Positions 54,558 through 63,695 of a DNA stretch of 64,000 nucleotides are shown piece by piece. Each line of letters begins with the position of its first letter. The first letter of the stretch is position 1. The translations under genes and the position numbers were made by a program. The DNA is from Bacteroidales bacterium SW299 (GTDB lineage Bacteria > Bacteroidota > Bacteroidia > Bacteroidales > Bacteroidaceae), in NCBI GenBank assembly GCA_019550975.1, contig SDWH01000018.1, forward strand, positions 1 to 64,000, given 5' to 3'. Under the pieces are notes generated by a model. That model did not search any database. It worked only from the letters and a program-made list of their open reading frames with translations, and was not told where the DNA came from.

Positions 54558-56990
54558 TTAAAGTGATACCTCCTGATAGATTTTCAGAAGGTCTTCTTCT
54601 GTAATTTTTTCATAATCTTCTTTTCTTGCGGCAACGACGATGCCTGCCATGTCCAAGGCCCCCGGGCTGATGAGAAGTTGGGCTTCTCCTTCGGCATAGT
54701 AGCATTGCGGGCGGTGGACGGAGCGTGGAAAATAAGCGGTGACAAACCCATGCTGTTCGTCTTTCCATGCAAACAGGTTGTAGCGGGGTTCTGTTTCGCC
54801 CTCGTGTACGGGGAGTGTCCGCAGATAGTCTGATATCAGTCTGCTGCTGGAATTTGTTCCCTTGTCTGTCACGAAAGCGCGCACCGGACATATATATCCG
54901 TTTATCGCGTAGGCAATGCACGAGCTGCCGTCTTCCAGACGCTCGTATCCGCATTGGGTGGCTCCGGAAAGCAGTCTGTTCCATTGGCGGATGAAAGGCA
55001 CATCTTTTTGGCGGACTGCCTGAAAGTGGAAGTGGTCGGGTGCCGAAGCGCCGCATCCTGCTCCGTTATAAAATACGGTATATCCCTTTTCGAAATGTTT
55101 CTCCAGCCAGTCTGTCAGTCTTCCGGGAAGCTGGCGCGATTCTTTTCCTGCAAGTGTCTGCCATTCGTGGCACTCGCTTGAGAGCGTGAGGTGCCCCGGA
55201 AGGATGGGGTACGGATTGACCCGGAGGCTGAAGGCTTCGTCCAGTTCGATGCGGATGCTGTCCTGTAGCTCCGGCTTGTTGCTGATGCAGAGGAAGCACG
55301 GGCGCGCGTTGACCGATGCCCGGTCTGTTTTTGCGAAGGAGGACACGGCTCTTGCCGGGTTGAACTGTACCTGGATGTCGTTTCCGTTCAGGCTGAAATG
55401 GCGTACGTGTATGCGGCTGAGCGCTTCGTGGTTGTTCCGCGCCAGTTCCCATTTGTCGAACTGGGAGGCGAAAAACGTTTCTCCCGATACATTGCTTGCA
55501 GGGTAGAAATATGACATCGGTCGTGACACCTTGTCTTTCCTGCGGCGGATTTCAAGCGTGCGCAGACTGTCCTTGTAGCTGTTGTTCCGGTTGACCTTGT
55601 CGATGCTCAGGTTGGCGTCGGAGTTTCCTTCCCACCGCCTGCAGAGGTAAAGCACGTCATAGATGCGTCCGATGCGGTAGTCGCGTGAAAAGGCCAGCCC
55701 CAATGCGTAGTCTTCTCCGTAGCTGGTGTTTGGCACCCGTATCTGTCGGAGCAGGGGAGTGTAGAAAGCGCGGGGTGCTCCCAGACCGTTGATGCGGAGC
55801 GCGTTGTTGTGTCCGTTCGTGTCGGTCCATTCCTGATGGTCAATGATTCCCGGAGGCAGGGTTTCCAGATTGAAGTCTGTCATCCGGTAAGAGCCGATGA
55901 CCATTGCGCAACGCTCTTTGTAGAACTTGTCGACAATGCGCTGCAAGGTGTCCGGTCCGCTGTACAGGTCGTCGCTGTCCAGTTGCACGGCAAAGCGTCC
56001 GCATTGCGGATGATTGGCGGCCATGTTCCAGCATCCGCCGATTCCGAGGTCGTGGCGTGAGGGAATCAGGTGAATCACCCTCGGGTCGCCGGCAAACTCG
56101 TCAATGCATCCGGAGGTTCCGTCGGTCGAATGATTGTCGACGATGATGACGTTGTAGCGGAAGGTTGTTTTCTGGCCGAGTGCCGAGCGTATGGCGTCTT
56201 TTATGGTTCTTTCCCTGTTTCGTACCGGAATGATGACTGACGCTTCGCATGCAAAGTCTTCTTCTTCCGGAGCTATCAGCTTTCCGGCTGGCGGCAGATA
56301 GGCCCTTATGTTTTTCAGATAATAGGTGAAAGCCGTTTCGCGTTCCAGTTGGACAGCCCTGTTTCTGGGATCCACATAGTCGAACTGTTTTTCGCCCGAC
56401 TTTCTGGCGTCGTCTTCTGCGCGGGTATAGAGATATTCGCTGATATGGGTAAGCTCGCCTTGTTCAGACAATGCCAGCCGCAAGGCATACAGGGCCGAGT
56501 ACTGATATTCGGGCTGGGAGAGAATACGGTCTGATGCCTTTGCAAGCGCGTCGGTTTTGAAGAGCATCAGCGGGCCGAAGTCGAAATCATCGCGAACGCT
56601 CCCCGGCTGGTAGTCGATGACGGGATGAGGCTGCCTCTCTCCGTTGAGAATCTGGTAATGGTCGGCATAGACCATCACGCTTTCCGGCGCGCTCAGGTAG
56701 TCGCACATCCGTTCGAGTGCCTGCTCGCCCAGTTCGAGCGGCTGCAGTGTCGTATATAATAAGGTATAGGGCGTTTTTGCATGGAGGGCTATCTGGCGCA
56801 TGGTTCCGGTGTGTTCAAACGAATCCAGCGGGAGCGTCCGGCACTGAGGGCAGGCAGCTTCGGCCGCTTCCTTTTGCCCCGTAAGTAGGTATATCTGGTC
56901 TATATAGGGGTGCGACAATAAACTGTTCAGAAGTTTATTGAATTGGTTGTCAGTATGATAGAAAAGAAAACAAGTAATCGTTTTTTTCAT
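54558..56990 (-). CDS. GT2 glycosyltransferase fused to DUF4922 (HIT-like) domain
   Basis: 810 residues. Residues ~1-230 resemble a degenerate GT-A fold; ~245-480 are a clear GT2 domain ([40 protein letters not shown] as DxD, then [10 protein letters not shown]). From ~540 the DUF4922 region contains [27 protein letters not shown], and a histidine-triad-like [10 protein letters not shown], similar to GDP-sugar/ATP phosphorylases. The combination suggests making and using an activated sugar. It is first in the operon with SpoIID/LytB and the AmpG-like permease. Confidence 0.85.
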   Translation of the reverse strand: MKKTITCFLFYHTDNQFNKLLNSLLSHPYIDQIYLLTGQKEAAEAACPQCRTLPLDSFEHTGTMRQIALHAKTPYTLLYTTLQPLELGEQALERMCDYLSAPESVMVYADHYQILNGERQPHPVIDYQPGSVRDDFDFGPLMLFKTDALAKASDRILSQPEYQYSALYALRLALSEQGELTHISEYLYTRAEDDARKSGEKQFDYVDPRNRAVQLERETAFTYYLKNIRAYLPPAGKLIAPEEEDFACEASVIIPVRNRERTIKDAIRSALGQKTTFRYNVIIVDNHSTDGTSGCIDEFAGDPRVIHLIPSRHDLGIGGCWNMAANHPQCGRFAVQLDSDDLYSGPDTLQRIVDKFYKERCAMVIGSYRMTDFNLETLPPGIIDHQEWTDTNGHNNALRINGLGAPRAFYTPLLRQIRVPNTSYGEDYALGLAFSRDYRIGRIYDVLYLCRRWEGNSDANLSIDKVNRNNSYKDSLRTLEIRRRKDKVSRPMSYFYPASNVSGETFFASQFDKWELARNNHEALSRIHVRHFSLNGNDIQVQFNPARAVSSFAKTDRASVNARPCFLCISNKPELQDSIRIELDEAFSLRVNPYPILPGHLTLSSECHEWQTLAGKESRQLPGRLTDWLEKHFEKGYTVFYNGAGCGASAPDHFHFQAVRQKDVPFIRQWNRLLSGATQCGYERLEDGSSCIAYAINGYICPVRAFVTDKGTNSSSRLISDYLRTLPVHEGETEPRYNLFAWKDEQHGFVTAYFPRSVHRPQCYYAEGEAQLLISPGALDMAGIVVAARKEDYEKITEEDLLKIYQEVSL

Positions 56991-57011
56991 GTTAAATACA
57001 TTTTATACAGA

Positions 57012-57019
57012 CAAAGATA
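57012..57019 (-). promoter_or_regulatory. Promoter -7 element of the GT2-DUF4922 operon
   Basis: TATCTTTG on the minus strand, 21 bp upstream of the ATG at 56990. Confidence 0.65.
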
Positions 57020-57040
57020 GGGAATTATCTTATTTTTCTC

Positions 57041-57048
57041 TAACTTTG
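57041..57048 (+). promoter_or_regulatory. Promoter -7 element of the rlmN operon
   Basis: TAACTTTG, exact TAnnTTTG match, divergent from the previous promoter. It predicts a leader of about 185 nt that contains repeat array C. Confidence 0.55.
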
Positions 57049-57106
57049 TACGCTAATTATATGAAATTGAATGTCTGCATTTGCAGGGCCTTCCCAAGGT
57101 GCTGAA

Positions 57107-57194
57107 AAGATAACGGCTCATTTTAATTAAGATAACGGCTCATTTTAATCAAGATGACGGCTTGTTTTGATGAAGATGACGGCTTGTTTTTTTG
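57107..57194 (+). repeat. ~22-bp repeat array, locus C
   Basis: Four tandem 22-bp units at 57107-57128, 57129-57150, 57151-57172 and 57173-57194. The first two differ at one base (AAGATAACGGCTCATTTT), the last two share AAGATGACGGCTTGTTTT. It is the cleanest of the three arrays and ends 46 bp before the rlmN ATG, in the sense orientation. Confidence 0.88.
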
Positions 57195-57240
57195 GCCGGA
57201 AATGCAGATGTTCATATACGTGAATTAAAACAGAACGACT

Positions 57241-58275
57241 ATGACAAAGACTCCTCTGTTAGGGAGAACGTTGGATGAATTGAAAGAGATTGTGCTCGGT
57301 TTGGGCATGCCCAAATTTACGGCCGGTCAGATAGCGTCGTGGATGTATGGAAAGAAGGTTTCTTCGATTGACGAAATGACCAATCTCTCGTTGAAGAACC
57401 GCGAACTGCTGAAAGCGTCTTATGAAATCGGATGCAGCGCTCCTGTTCACGAGATGCGTTCGGCCGACGGGACGGTGAAGTACTTGTTCTCTGTTTCGGA
57501 GGGGAATTTTGTGGAAACGGTTTACATACCCGAAGACGAAAGGGCCACCTTGTGCGTTTCTTCGCAGGTGGGATGCAAGATGAACTGCAAGTTCTGCATG
57601 ACCGGAAAGCAGGGGTTTGCGCAAGATTTGACCGCCGCCCAGATTCTGAACCAGATTTATTCCGTGCCCGAGCGCGACACGCTGACAAACATCGTGTTTA
57701 TGGGCATGGGCGAACCTTTTGACAATCTCGACGAGGTGCTTCGTGCCTTGGATGTGCTTACGTCGGATTATGGATACGGATGGAGTCCGAAACGGATTAC
57801 GGTGTCGTCGGTCGGCCTGCGCAAGGGGCTTCGGCGTTTCCTTGATTTGAGCGACTGCCACCTGGCCATCAGCCTCCATTCGCCGTTCCCGGCGCAAAGA
57901 AAAGAACTGATGCCTGCGGAAAAGGCTTATCCGATTGCCGAGATTGTTGAAGAGCTGCGCCGCTACGACTTCAGCAAGCAGCGCCGCCTTTCGTTCGAAT
58001 ACATCATGTTCAAGGGAGTGAACGACAGCATGGTCTATGCGAAAGAGCTGGTGAAGCTTCTCCGCGGGCTGGACTGCCGGATCAACCTGATCCGTTTCCA
58101 CGCCATTCCGGGTGCAGACCTTGAAGGGAGCGAACCGGAAACGATGCTGGCTTTCCGCGACTATCTGACGGGGCACGGGATTTTTTCCACGATCCGGGCT
58201 TCCAGAGGGGAAGACATATTTGCCGCCTGCGGAATGCTTTCTACGGCAAAGCGGCAGAACATTGACTCAGAGTAA
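57241..58275 (+). CDS. rlmN: 23S rRNA/tRNA adenine-C2 methyltransferase
   Basis: Radical-SAM methyl synthase that makes 2-methyladenosine in 23S rRNA (A2503) and tRNA. 344 residues. The cluster motif is CKMNCKFCMTG (Cx3Cx2C), preceded by an N-terminal HhH-like domain (FTAGQIASWMYGKKV). GMGEPFDN, ITVSSVGLRKGLRRF and the C-terminal CGMLSTAK with the catalytic cysteine are present. It opens the operon that continues into pdxA and the lipid-head-group genes. Confidence 0.96.
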   Translation: MTKTPLLGRTLDELKEIVLGLGMPKFTAGQIASWMYGKKVSSIDEMTNLSLKNRELLKASYEIGCSAPVHEMRSADGTVKYLFSVSEGNFVETVYIPEDERATLCVSSQVGCKMNCKFCMTGKQGFAQDLTAAQILNQIYSVPERDTLTNIVFMGMGEPFDNLDEVLRALDVLTSDYGYGWSPKRITVSSVGLRKGLRRFLDLSDCHLAISLHSPFPAQRKELMPAEKAYPIAEIVEELRRYDFSKQRRLSFEYIMFKGVNDSMVYAKELVKLLRGLDCRINLIRFHAIPGADLEGSEPETMLAFRDYLTGHGIFSTIRASRGEDIFAACGMLSTAKRQNIDSE

Positions 58276-58290
58276 TACAAGAATTTAAAT

Positions 58291-59388
58291 ATGGAAGGTA
58301 AAAGAATTAAAGTGGGTATTACCCACGGAGATATCAACGGAATCGGCTATGAGGTGATTCTCAAGACATTCTCTGATCCGGCGATGCTGGAGCTTTGTAC
58401 GCCGGTTATTTACGGCTCTCCCAAGGTGGCTGCCTATCACCGGAAGGCGATGGACATTCCTGCAAACTTCAGCATCGTCAATACGGCTGCGGATGTGCAG
58501 GACGGACGGGTGAATGTGGTGAACTGCATCAATGAGGAGCTGAAGGTTGAACTTTCGAAACCGACGCCCGAAGCGGGCAAGGCTGCCGTTGCCGCTCTTG
58601 AGAAAGCGGTGGAGGAATACCAGGAAGGCTTGTTCGACGTGCTGGTTGCCGCGCCTGCAAACAAACAGTCCGTGCAGGCCGATTCGTCCGGCTTTTCGGG
58701 CCATGGCGCTTTTCTTCAGGAACGGGTCGGCGGCGGACGGAAAGCTCTGACCGTTCTGGTGAAGCGGGATTTCCGCATGGCGCTAGCCACGGAAGATATT
58801 CCGGTGCGTGAGATTCCGAAGACGCTGACCAAAGAACTGCTGGCCGAAAAGATCATGGCTTTTCACCGCTCGCTGAAAGTGGACTTTGGAATTGATTCGC
58901 CGCGGATTGCCGTTCTGGGCCTGAACCCTCATGCCGGTGACGATGGCTTGACCGGCGCCGAAGAAAAGGAGGTGATAGCACCCGCCCTGTCCGAGATGGT
59001 GGCGAAGGGAATCCAGTGCTTCGGGCCTTATCCGGCCGACGGCCTTATCGGCTCGGGCAGCTTCTCCCGTTTCGACGGCATCCTTGCCATGTATCATGAC
59101 CAGGGAATGATTCCGTTCAAGACGCTGGCTATGGAAGACGGAGTGAACTTCACGGCGGGTCTTCCGGTTGTCTGTTCCGCTCCGGTTCACGGCACGGCCT
59201 ATGACATAGCAGGAAAGGGAATCGCATCGGAGAACTCTTTCCGTCAGGCTGTATATCTGGCTATTGACGTGTTCCGCAACCGGGTTCTGGAGAAAGAGAT
59301 TTCTGCGCGTCCGTTGCGCAAGCAATATTACGAGAAGAAAGACGACAGCGACAAGCTGAAACAGCTTGATGTACCGGAAGAAGATTGA
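58291..59388 (+). CDS. pdxA: 4-hydroxythreonine-4-phosphate dehydrogenase
   Basis: NAD-dependent oxidative decarboxylase of the DXP-dependent pyridoxal phosphate pathway. 365 residues. Family blocks are THGDINGIGYEVILK, the substrate/metal site with NPHAGDDGLTGAEEKEVI, and MYHDQGMIPFKTLAMEDGVN. The conserved histidines in FSGHGAFL, NPHAGD and MYHDQG provide the metal site. It lies 15 bp after rlmN and one base before the nucleotidyltransferase gene. Confidence 0.95.
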   Translation: MEGKRIKVGITHGDINGIGYEVILKTFSDPAMLELCTPVIYGSPKVAAYHRKAMDIPANFSIVNTAADVQDGRVNVVNCINEELKVELSKPTPEAGKAAVAALEKAVEEYQEGLFDVLVAAPANKQSVQADSSGFSGHGAFLQERVGGGRKALTVLVKRDFRMALATEDIPVREIPKTLTKELLAEKIMAFHRSLKVDFGIDSPRIAVLGLNPHAGDDGLTGAEEKEVIAPALSEMVAKGIQCFGPYPADGLIGSGSFSRFDGILAMYHDQGMIPFKTLAMEDGVNFTAGLPVVCSAPVHGTAYDIAGKGIASENSFRQAVYLAIDVFRNRVLEKEISARPLRKQYYEKKDDSDKLKQLDVPEED

Positions 59389-59389
59389 T

Positions 59390-60094
59390 ATGAAGTTTGC
59401 GATAATATCAGCCGGGGAAGGATCCCGGCTTTCACAGGAAGGAGTGAAGCTGCCCAAACCGCTGGTGCAGCTGAACGGAACGGCTATGATCGACCGCCTG
59501 ATTCATGTCTTTGCCGAGAACGGGGCAGACGAAGTGGTCGTTATAATCAACAATGAAGTGCCGTTGACAAAAGCTCATCTGGCCGAGCTGGAACAAAAGT
59601 CGGAAGTCCCTTTGAGGGTGATCGTAAAGACGACACCCAGTTCCATGCACAGCTTTTATGAACTTAGCCCGTATCTCAGGGAAGACCGCTTTTGTCTGAC
59701 TACGGTCGATACCATTTTCCGGGAAGACGAGTTCTCGGAATTTATCCGGGCTTTCAAGGCTTCCGGCAAAGACGGGATGATGGCCGTCACAGATTATATC
59801 GATGACGAGAAGCCTTTGTATATCGGGACAGACGAAAACCTGTCGATAACCGGATTCTATGATTCGGTGATGCCCGGCACAAAATATATTTCGGGAGGCA
59901 TTTATTGTCTGACACCGAAGGCAATCGGTACATTGGAGTATTGTATCAGTCACGGGATGGCCCGGATGCGTAATTTCCAGCGCCAGCTGGTTGCAGACGG
60001 CCTGAAGCTGGAGGCTTATCCATTTTCAAAGATACTGGACGTGGATCATGCCGGCGACATCGTGAAGGCAGAGGCTTTTTTGAACGGCAAGTGA
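59390..60094 (+). CDS. Sugar/alcohol-phosphate nucleotidyltransferase
   Basis: 234 residues from MKFAIISAGEGSRL at 59390; an earlier ATG lies inside pdxA. Rossmann-like NTP-transferase fold with the phosphate loop SAGEGSRLSQEGVKLPKPLV, TTVDTIF as the metal-binding region and SGGIYCLTPKA. By family it couples a phospho-alcohol or sugar phosphate with CTP or another NTP. The CDP-alcohol transferase two genes later makes a CDP-activated product the likeliest outcome, which is inference. Confidence 0.9.
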   Translation: MKFAIISAGEGSRLSQEGVKLPKPLVQLNGTAMIDRLIHVFAENGADEVVVIINNEVPLTKAHLAELEQKSEVPLRVIVKTTPSSMHSFYELSPYLREDRFCLTTVDTIFREDEFSEFIRAFKASGKDGMMAVTDYIDDEKPLYIGTDENLSITGFYDSVMPGTKYISGGIYCLTPKAIGTLEYCISHGMARMRNFQRQLVADGLKLEAYPFSKILDVDHAGDIVKAEAFLNGK

Positions 60095-60144
60095 CAGACT
60101 TGTAAACGAATAAGAAAAAAGAAGAAGATAAATAATCGATAACC

Positions 60145-61014
60145 ATGCAGAAGAATGGGAAAAAGATTCGGGTTGTAGGCGTGAGCCGAGGAAACGAGTT
60201 TTCTCCGAATCATGTGGGGAATGATGCGGCTATTTTCAGAGAAACGGCAGAAGAGCTGGCGAAGAGAGGATGCGAAGTTACATTGTTCCCTGAAAAAGAA
60301 TTTGTGGCTCAGCACATCCAGGCAGACTTCATTTTTGACATGGCCCGTGACAGGGCTACGATTTCCAGGCTGAAGGAGCTGGAAGAAAACGGAGCGCTGG
60401 TAGTCAATTCAGGATTTGGAATCGACAATTGTGTCCGTCGGGAAATGACGGAGCGGCTTATTGCCAGCGGCGTGCCCCATCCGGAAAGTTTCATCATTCC
60501 TACCGGCGGCGAGTTTACGCCGGACATTTATCCTTGCTGGATAAAGAGAGGCGATTCGCATGCCATGGTAAAGGAAGATGTGGTTTATGTGGAATGCCGT
60601 GAAGAGGCCGAAGTGGTGATGGCCGATTTCCGTGCGCGGTACATACCGGTTGCGGTGGTGAACGAGCACCTCGTAGGCGACCTGGTGAAGTTCTACGGTG
60701 TGCAGCATACCGACTTCTTTTATGCATTTTATCCGACCGAGCAGTCGCACAGCAAATTCGGGCTTGAAGCCATCAACGGCGAGGCGAGAGGTTTCCCGCT
60801 TGATCTTGACAAGTTGAAGGCGTATGCCAACCGTGCTGCGGAGGCACTCAATGTGCCCATTTACGGCGGAGATTGTGTCGTGTCGTCTGCCGGCGAGATA
60901 AGAATCATTGACTTTAATGACTGGCCCAGTTTCGCGCGTTGCCGCAGGGAGGCTGCGCCTAAGATAGCCGAATGCATTTATAATCGTATCATTTCCAAAC
61001 TGAACAGCAAATAA
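60145..61014 (+). CDS. ATP-grasp family protein
   Basis: 289 residues. An N-terminal VVGVSRGNEFSPNHVGND region is followed by a central ATP-grasp fold with FIIPTGGEFTPDIYPCWIKR, VVNEHLVGDLVKFYGV, and the Mg/ATP signature IRIIDFNDWPSFARC near the C-terminus. Such enzymes ligate a carboxylate to an amine or thiol using ATP. The substrate is unknown; in this operon it may decorate the head group. It is three bases before the CDP-alcohol transferase gene. Confidence 0.82.
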   Translation: MQKNGKKIRVVGVSRGNEFSPNHVGNDAAIFRETAEELAKRGCEVTLFPEKEFVAQHIQADFIFDMARDRATISRLKELEENGALVVNSGFGIDNCVRREMTERLIASGVPHPESFIIPTGGEFTPDIYPCWIKRGDSHAMVKEDVVYVECREEAEVVMADFRARYIPVAVVNEHLVGDLVKFYGVQHTDFFYAFYPTEQSHSKFGLEAINGEARGFPLDLDKLKAYANRAAEALNVPIYGGDCVVSSAGEIRIIDFNDWPSFARCRREAAPKIAECIYNRIISKLNSK

Positions 61015-61016
61015 AG

Positions 61017-61967
61017 ATGAGCGCAGAAAAGAAAGGACTTGAGGCTTCGTTCAAGTCGATGGATACAGAAGAGTTTCTTGACATTCATTTCAACCGCCCC
61101 ATCGGTTATGCGTGGGCTTTGTTCTTCAACCGGTTCGGGGTGCACCCCAATGTAGTGACAGTGCTTTCGATCATCCTCGGCGTTTCGGCTGGAGTGATGT
61201 TTTACTTTCCCGACATGAAGCATACGGTCATAGGCATTATCCTGCTGATGTGGGCCAATCATTACGACAGCTGCGACGGGCAGCTGGCCCGAATGACAGG
61301 GAAAAAGACGCGCTGGGGGCGTATGCTCGACGGATTTGCCGGTGATTTGTGGTTCTTTGCCATTTATGCTGCCATCTGCCTGCGGCTCACCTTCCAGCCT
61401 TTGCCCTTTGGCATCGGAAGCGAGAACGGAACGGTGTGGGGCGTGTATATCTGGCTTCTGGCTTATGTTTCGGGCATATTCTGCCATAGCCAGCAGTGTA
61501 CGCTTGCCGACTATTACCGGAATATCCATCTTTTCTTCCTGAAAGGAAAGGCAGGGAGCGAGCTCGACAACTTCAAGCAGCAGAGGGAATTGTTCTACAG
61601 CCTGCCCTGGAAGCATAATTTCTGGTGGAAGCTGTTTCTGTATTCTTATGGAAACTATACGCGCAAGCAGGAGCGGATGACTCCGAACTTCCAGCGCTTC
61701 TATGCGTTGGTGCAGCAGAAATACGGTGACAATATTCCTCAGGAGCTTCGCGACGAGTTCCGGAGCATGAGTCTTCCGCTGATGAAATATACGAATATCC
61801 TGACATTCAATACGCGTGCCATTGCGCTTTACGTTTCGTTGCTTATCGGCGAACCGTGGCTTTATTTCGTGTTTGAAATCATCGTGATGACCGCTCTGTT
61901 TACATACATGCGCCACCGTCACGAGGCGATGTGCGCCTTTCTCTATAACAAATACGCAGGATTATGA
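61017..61967 (+). CDS. CDP-alcohol phosphatidyltransferase family protein
   Basis: 316-residue inner-membrane enzyme with about six membrane segments. The complete family motif DG(x)2AR(x)8G(x)3D(x)3D is seen in DGQLARMTGKKTRWGRMLDG followed by FAGD. It transfers a phospho-alcohol from a CDP-linked donor to an acceptor alcohol, as in phosphatidylinositol or phosphatidylglycerophosphate synthesis. The charged loop and long C-terminal insert after residue 170 are unlike PgsA or PssA. The end overlaps the next gene by four bases. Confidence 0.93.
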   Translation: MSAEKKGLEASFKSMDTEEFLDIHFNRPIGYAWALFFNRFGVHPNVVTVLSIILGVSAGVMFYFPDMKHTVIGIILLMWANHYDSCDGQLARMTGKKTRWGRMLDGFAGDLWFFAIYAAICLRLTFQPLPFGIGSENGTVWGVYIWLLAYVSGIFCHSQQCTLADYYRNIHLFFLKGKAGSELDNFKQQRELFYSLPWKHNFWWKLFLYSYGNYTRKQERMTPNFQRFYALVQQKYGDNIPQELRDEFRSMSLPLMKYTNILTFNTRAIALYVSLLIGEPWLYFVFEIIVMTALFTYMRHRHEAMCAFLYNKYAGL

Positions 61968-62986
61968 AAGAAAAATTCCGCAATATATTCTACATCTTCG
62001 GGATCTTTGCCATTGTAGTGATGCTTTTCACCTTCGACATGGATTACGGAGAGCTTTGGGCAAATATCCGCCGGGCGGGAGGATGGCTTCCCGCGGTGAT
62101 TCTGCTCTGGGTGTTTATCTATTATCTCAATGCGTGGTCGTGGTATGCGATTATCTGCGACGGGAAGAGTGCAAGGGTTTCTTTCTGGAAGGTCTATAAG
62201 CTGACCATATCCGGATTTGCCCTCAACTATGCCACTCCGTCCGGACTGATGGGAGGGGAGCCTTACCGCATCATGGAGCTTAGCCCGTATGTGGGGGTAA
62301 GCAAGGCGACGTCTTCGGTGATACTTTATGTGATGATGCATATCTTTTCGCATTTCTGGTTTTGGCTCACGTCGTCTGTTCTGTATGTGTTTGTCGCTCC
62401 GCTGAATTGGGGGATAGGAATAATGCTTGCTGTTGTGGTCGGATTCTGTCTGCTTGCCATTTATTTCTTCATGAAAGGCTACCGGAACGGCATGGCAGTG
62501 CGCGCGTTGAGGATGCTTTCCCATGTGCCGTTCGTCGGGAAATGGGCGAAACGCTTCGGCGAGGAGCAGAAGGAAACCCTGGAGCGCATCGACTCGCAGA
62601 TAGCCGAGCTTCACAAGCAGCGCAGGAGCACGTTTTATATTTCGCTGGGACTTGAGTATGCGGCGCGTGTCGTGGGGTGCCTGGAGGTGTATTTCATTCT
62701 GAATATTCTGACCACAGATGTCAGTTTTTTCGACTGCATTCTGATAATGGCATTTACCTCACTCTTCGCCAACCTGCTTTTCTTCTCGCCCATGCAGTTG
62801 GGAACACGTGAGGGGGGCTTTGCGCTTGCCACGGGAGGGCTGGCCATTCCGAGTGCGTTCGGCATTTATACGAGCCTGATAACCCGTGTGCGTGAATTGT
62901 TTTGGATTATAGTAGGGGTGATGCTGATGAAAATCGGCAACGGAACCGGTAAAATAAAGGAAAAAAATGAACAAGAAACTGAATAA
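61964..62986 (+). CDS. LPG-synthase-TM / flippase-like membrane protein
   Basis: 340 residues, about eight membrane helices, belonging to the lysylphosphatidylglycerol-synthase transmembrane (UPF0104) family. Visible blocks are LLWVFIYYLNAWSWY, ALNYATPSGLMGGEPYRIME, and FFSPMQLGTREGGFALATGG. Members act as lipid or lipid-precursor flippases. It lacks a C-terminal aminoacyl-transferase domain. Translationally coupled on both sides, it is the likely export step for the product of the CDP-alcohol transferase. Confidence 0.9.
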   Translation: MKEKFRNIFYIFGIFAIVVMLFTFDMDYGELWANIRRAGGWLPAVILLWVFIYYLNAWSWYAIICDGKSARVSFWKVYKLTISGFALNYATPSGLMGGEPYRIMELSPYVGVSKATSSVILYVMMHIFSHFWFWLTSSVLYVFVAPLNWGIGIMLAVVVGFCLLAIYFFMKGYRNGMAVRALRMLSHVPFVGKWAKRFGEEQKETLERIDSQIAELHKQRRSTFYISLGLEYAARVVGCLEVYFILNILTTDVSFFDCILIMAFTSLFANLLFFSPMQLGTREGGFALATGGLAIPSAFGIYTSLITRVRELFWIIVGVMLMKIGNGTGKIKEKNEQETE

Positions 62987-63695
62987 TATCCAAGGTGTGA
63001 TTTTTGATTACGGCGGCACGATCGATACCAACAGCCGCCATTGGGCGGAAGTATTGTGGAGCAAATACGAGGAATTTCAGGTTCCCGTTGACAAGCAGAG
63101 TTTCCGGGAAGCCTACGTGCATGGTGAACGTACCCTGGCACGTGTGCCGCTCGTAAAGCCTGAACACAATTTCCGCGATGTGCTCTGCATCAAGACCCGT
63201 ATTCAGATCGACTTTCTGGTGGATGGAGGAAAGCTTTCCCGAGAGGATGCCGACGCTAAGAAATACGCTGCCTGCATAGCCGAAAGCTGCTATGATTATG
63301 TTCTCGAAGTCCTGAAGCGCACACGTCCCGTTGTGGAAACGCTGTCCAGGCGTTACAGGCTGGTGCTGGTGTCTAATTTCTACGGAAACATCCAGACCAT
63401 CCTGAAGGACTTTGGCCTTTTCGGCTTCTTTTCGGACATTATCGAGTCATCCGTCGTGGGAGTGCGCAAGCCCGATCCTGCAATCTATTGTCTGGGAGTG
63501 GAGGCGATGGGCTTTCCTGCCGGAAATGTGCTGGTGGTGGGCGATTCGTTCTCGAAAGACGTTGTGCCTGCCAAGAAAGTCGGATGCAAGGTTGCATGGC
63601 TCAAAGGAGAGGGATGGGGCAATGAAGAAACGGACGAATCGTTGCCCGATGTAATTATTGGCGACTTGCCTGACTTATTGCCTTACTTATTATAA
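62967..63695 (+). CDS. HAD-superfamily hydrolase
   Basis: 242 residues. Motif I is DYGGTID (Asp nucleophile, with Tyr-Gly in place of the usual Xaa-Asp, so the acid/base second Asp is replaced by Gly), motif II is LVSNFYG, motif III Lys in VGVRKPDP, and motif IV VVGDSFSKD. The loss of the +2 aspartate in motif I may weaken phosphatase activity or indicate a different HAD chemistry. The start overlaps the flippase gene by 20 bases. Confidence 0.88.
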   Translation: MNKKLNNIQGVIFDYGGTIDTNSRHWAEVLWSKYEEFQVPVDKQSFREAYVHGERTLARVPLVKPEHNFRDVLCIKTRIQIDFLVDGGKLSREDADAKKYAACIAESCYDYVLEVLKRTRPVVETLSRRYRLVLVSNFYGNIQTILKDFGLFGFFSDIIESSVVGVRKPDPAIYCLGVEAMGFPAGNVLVVGDSFSKDVVPAKKVGCKVAWLKGEGWGNEETDESLPDVIIGDLPDLLPYLL

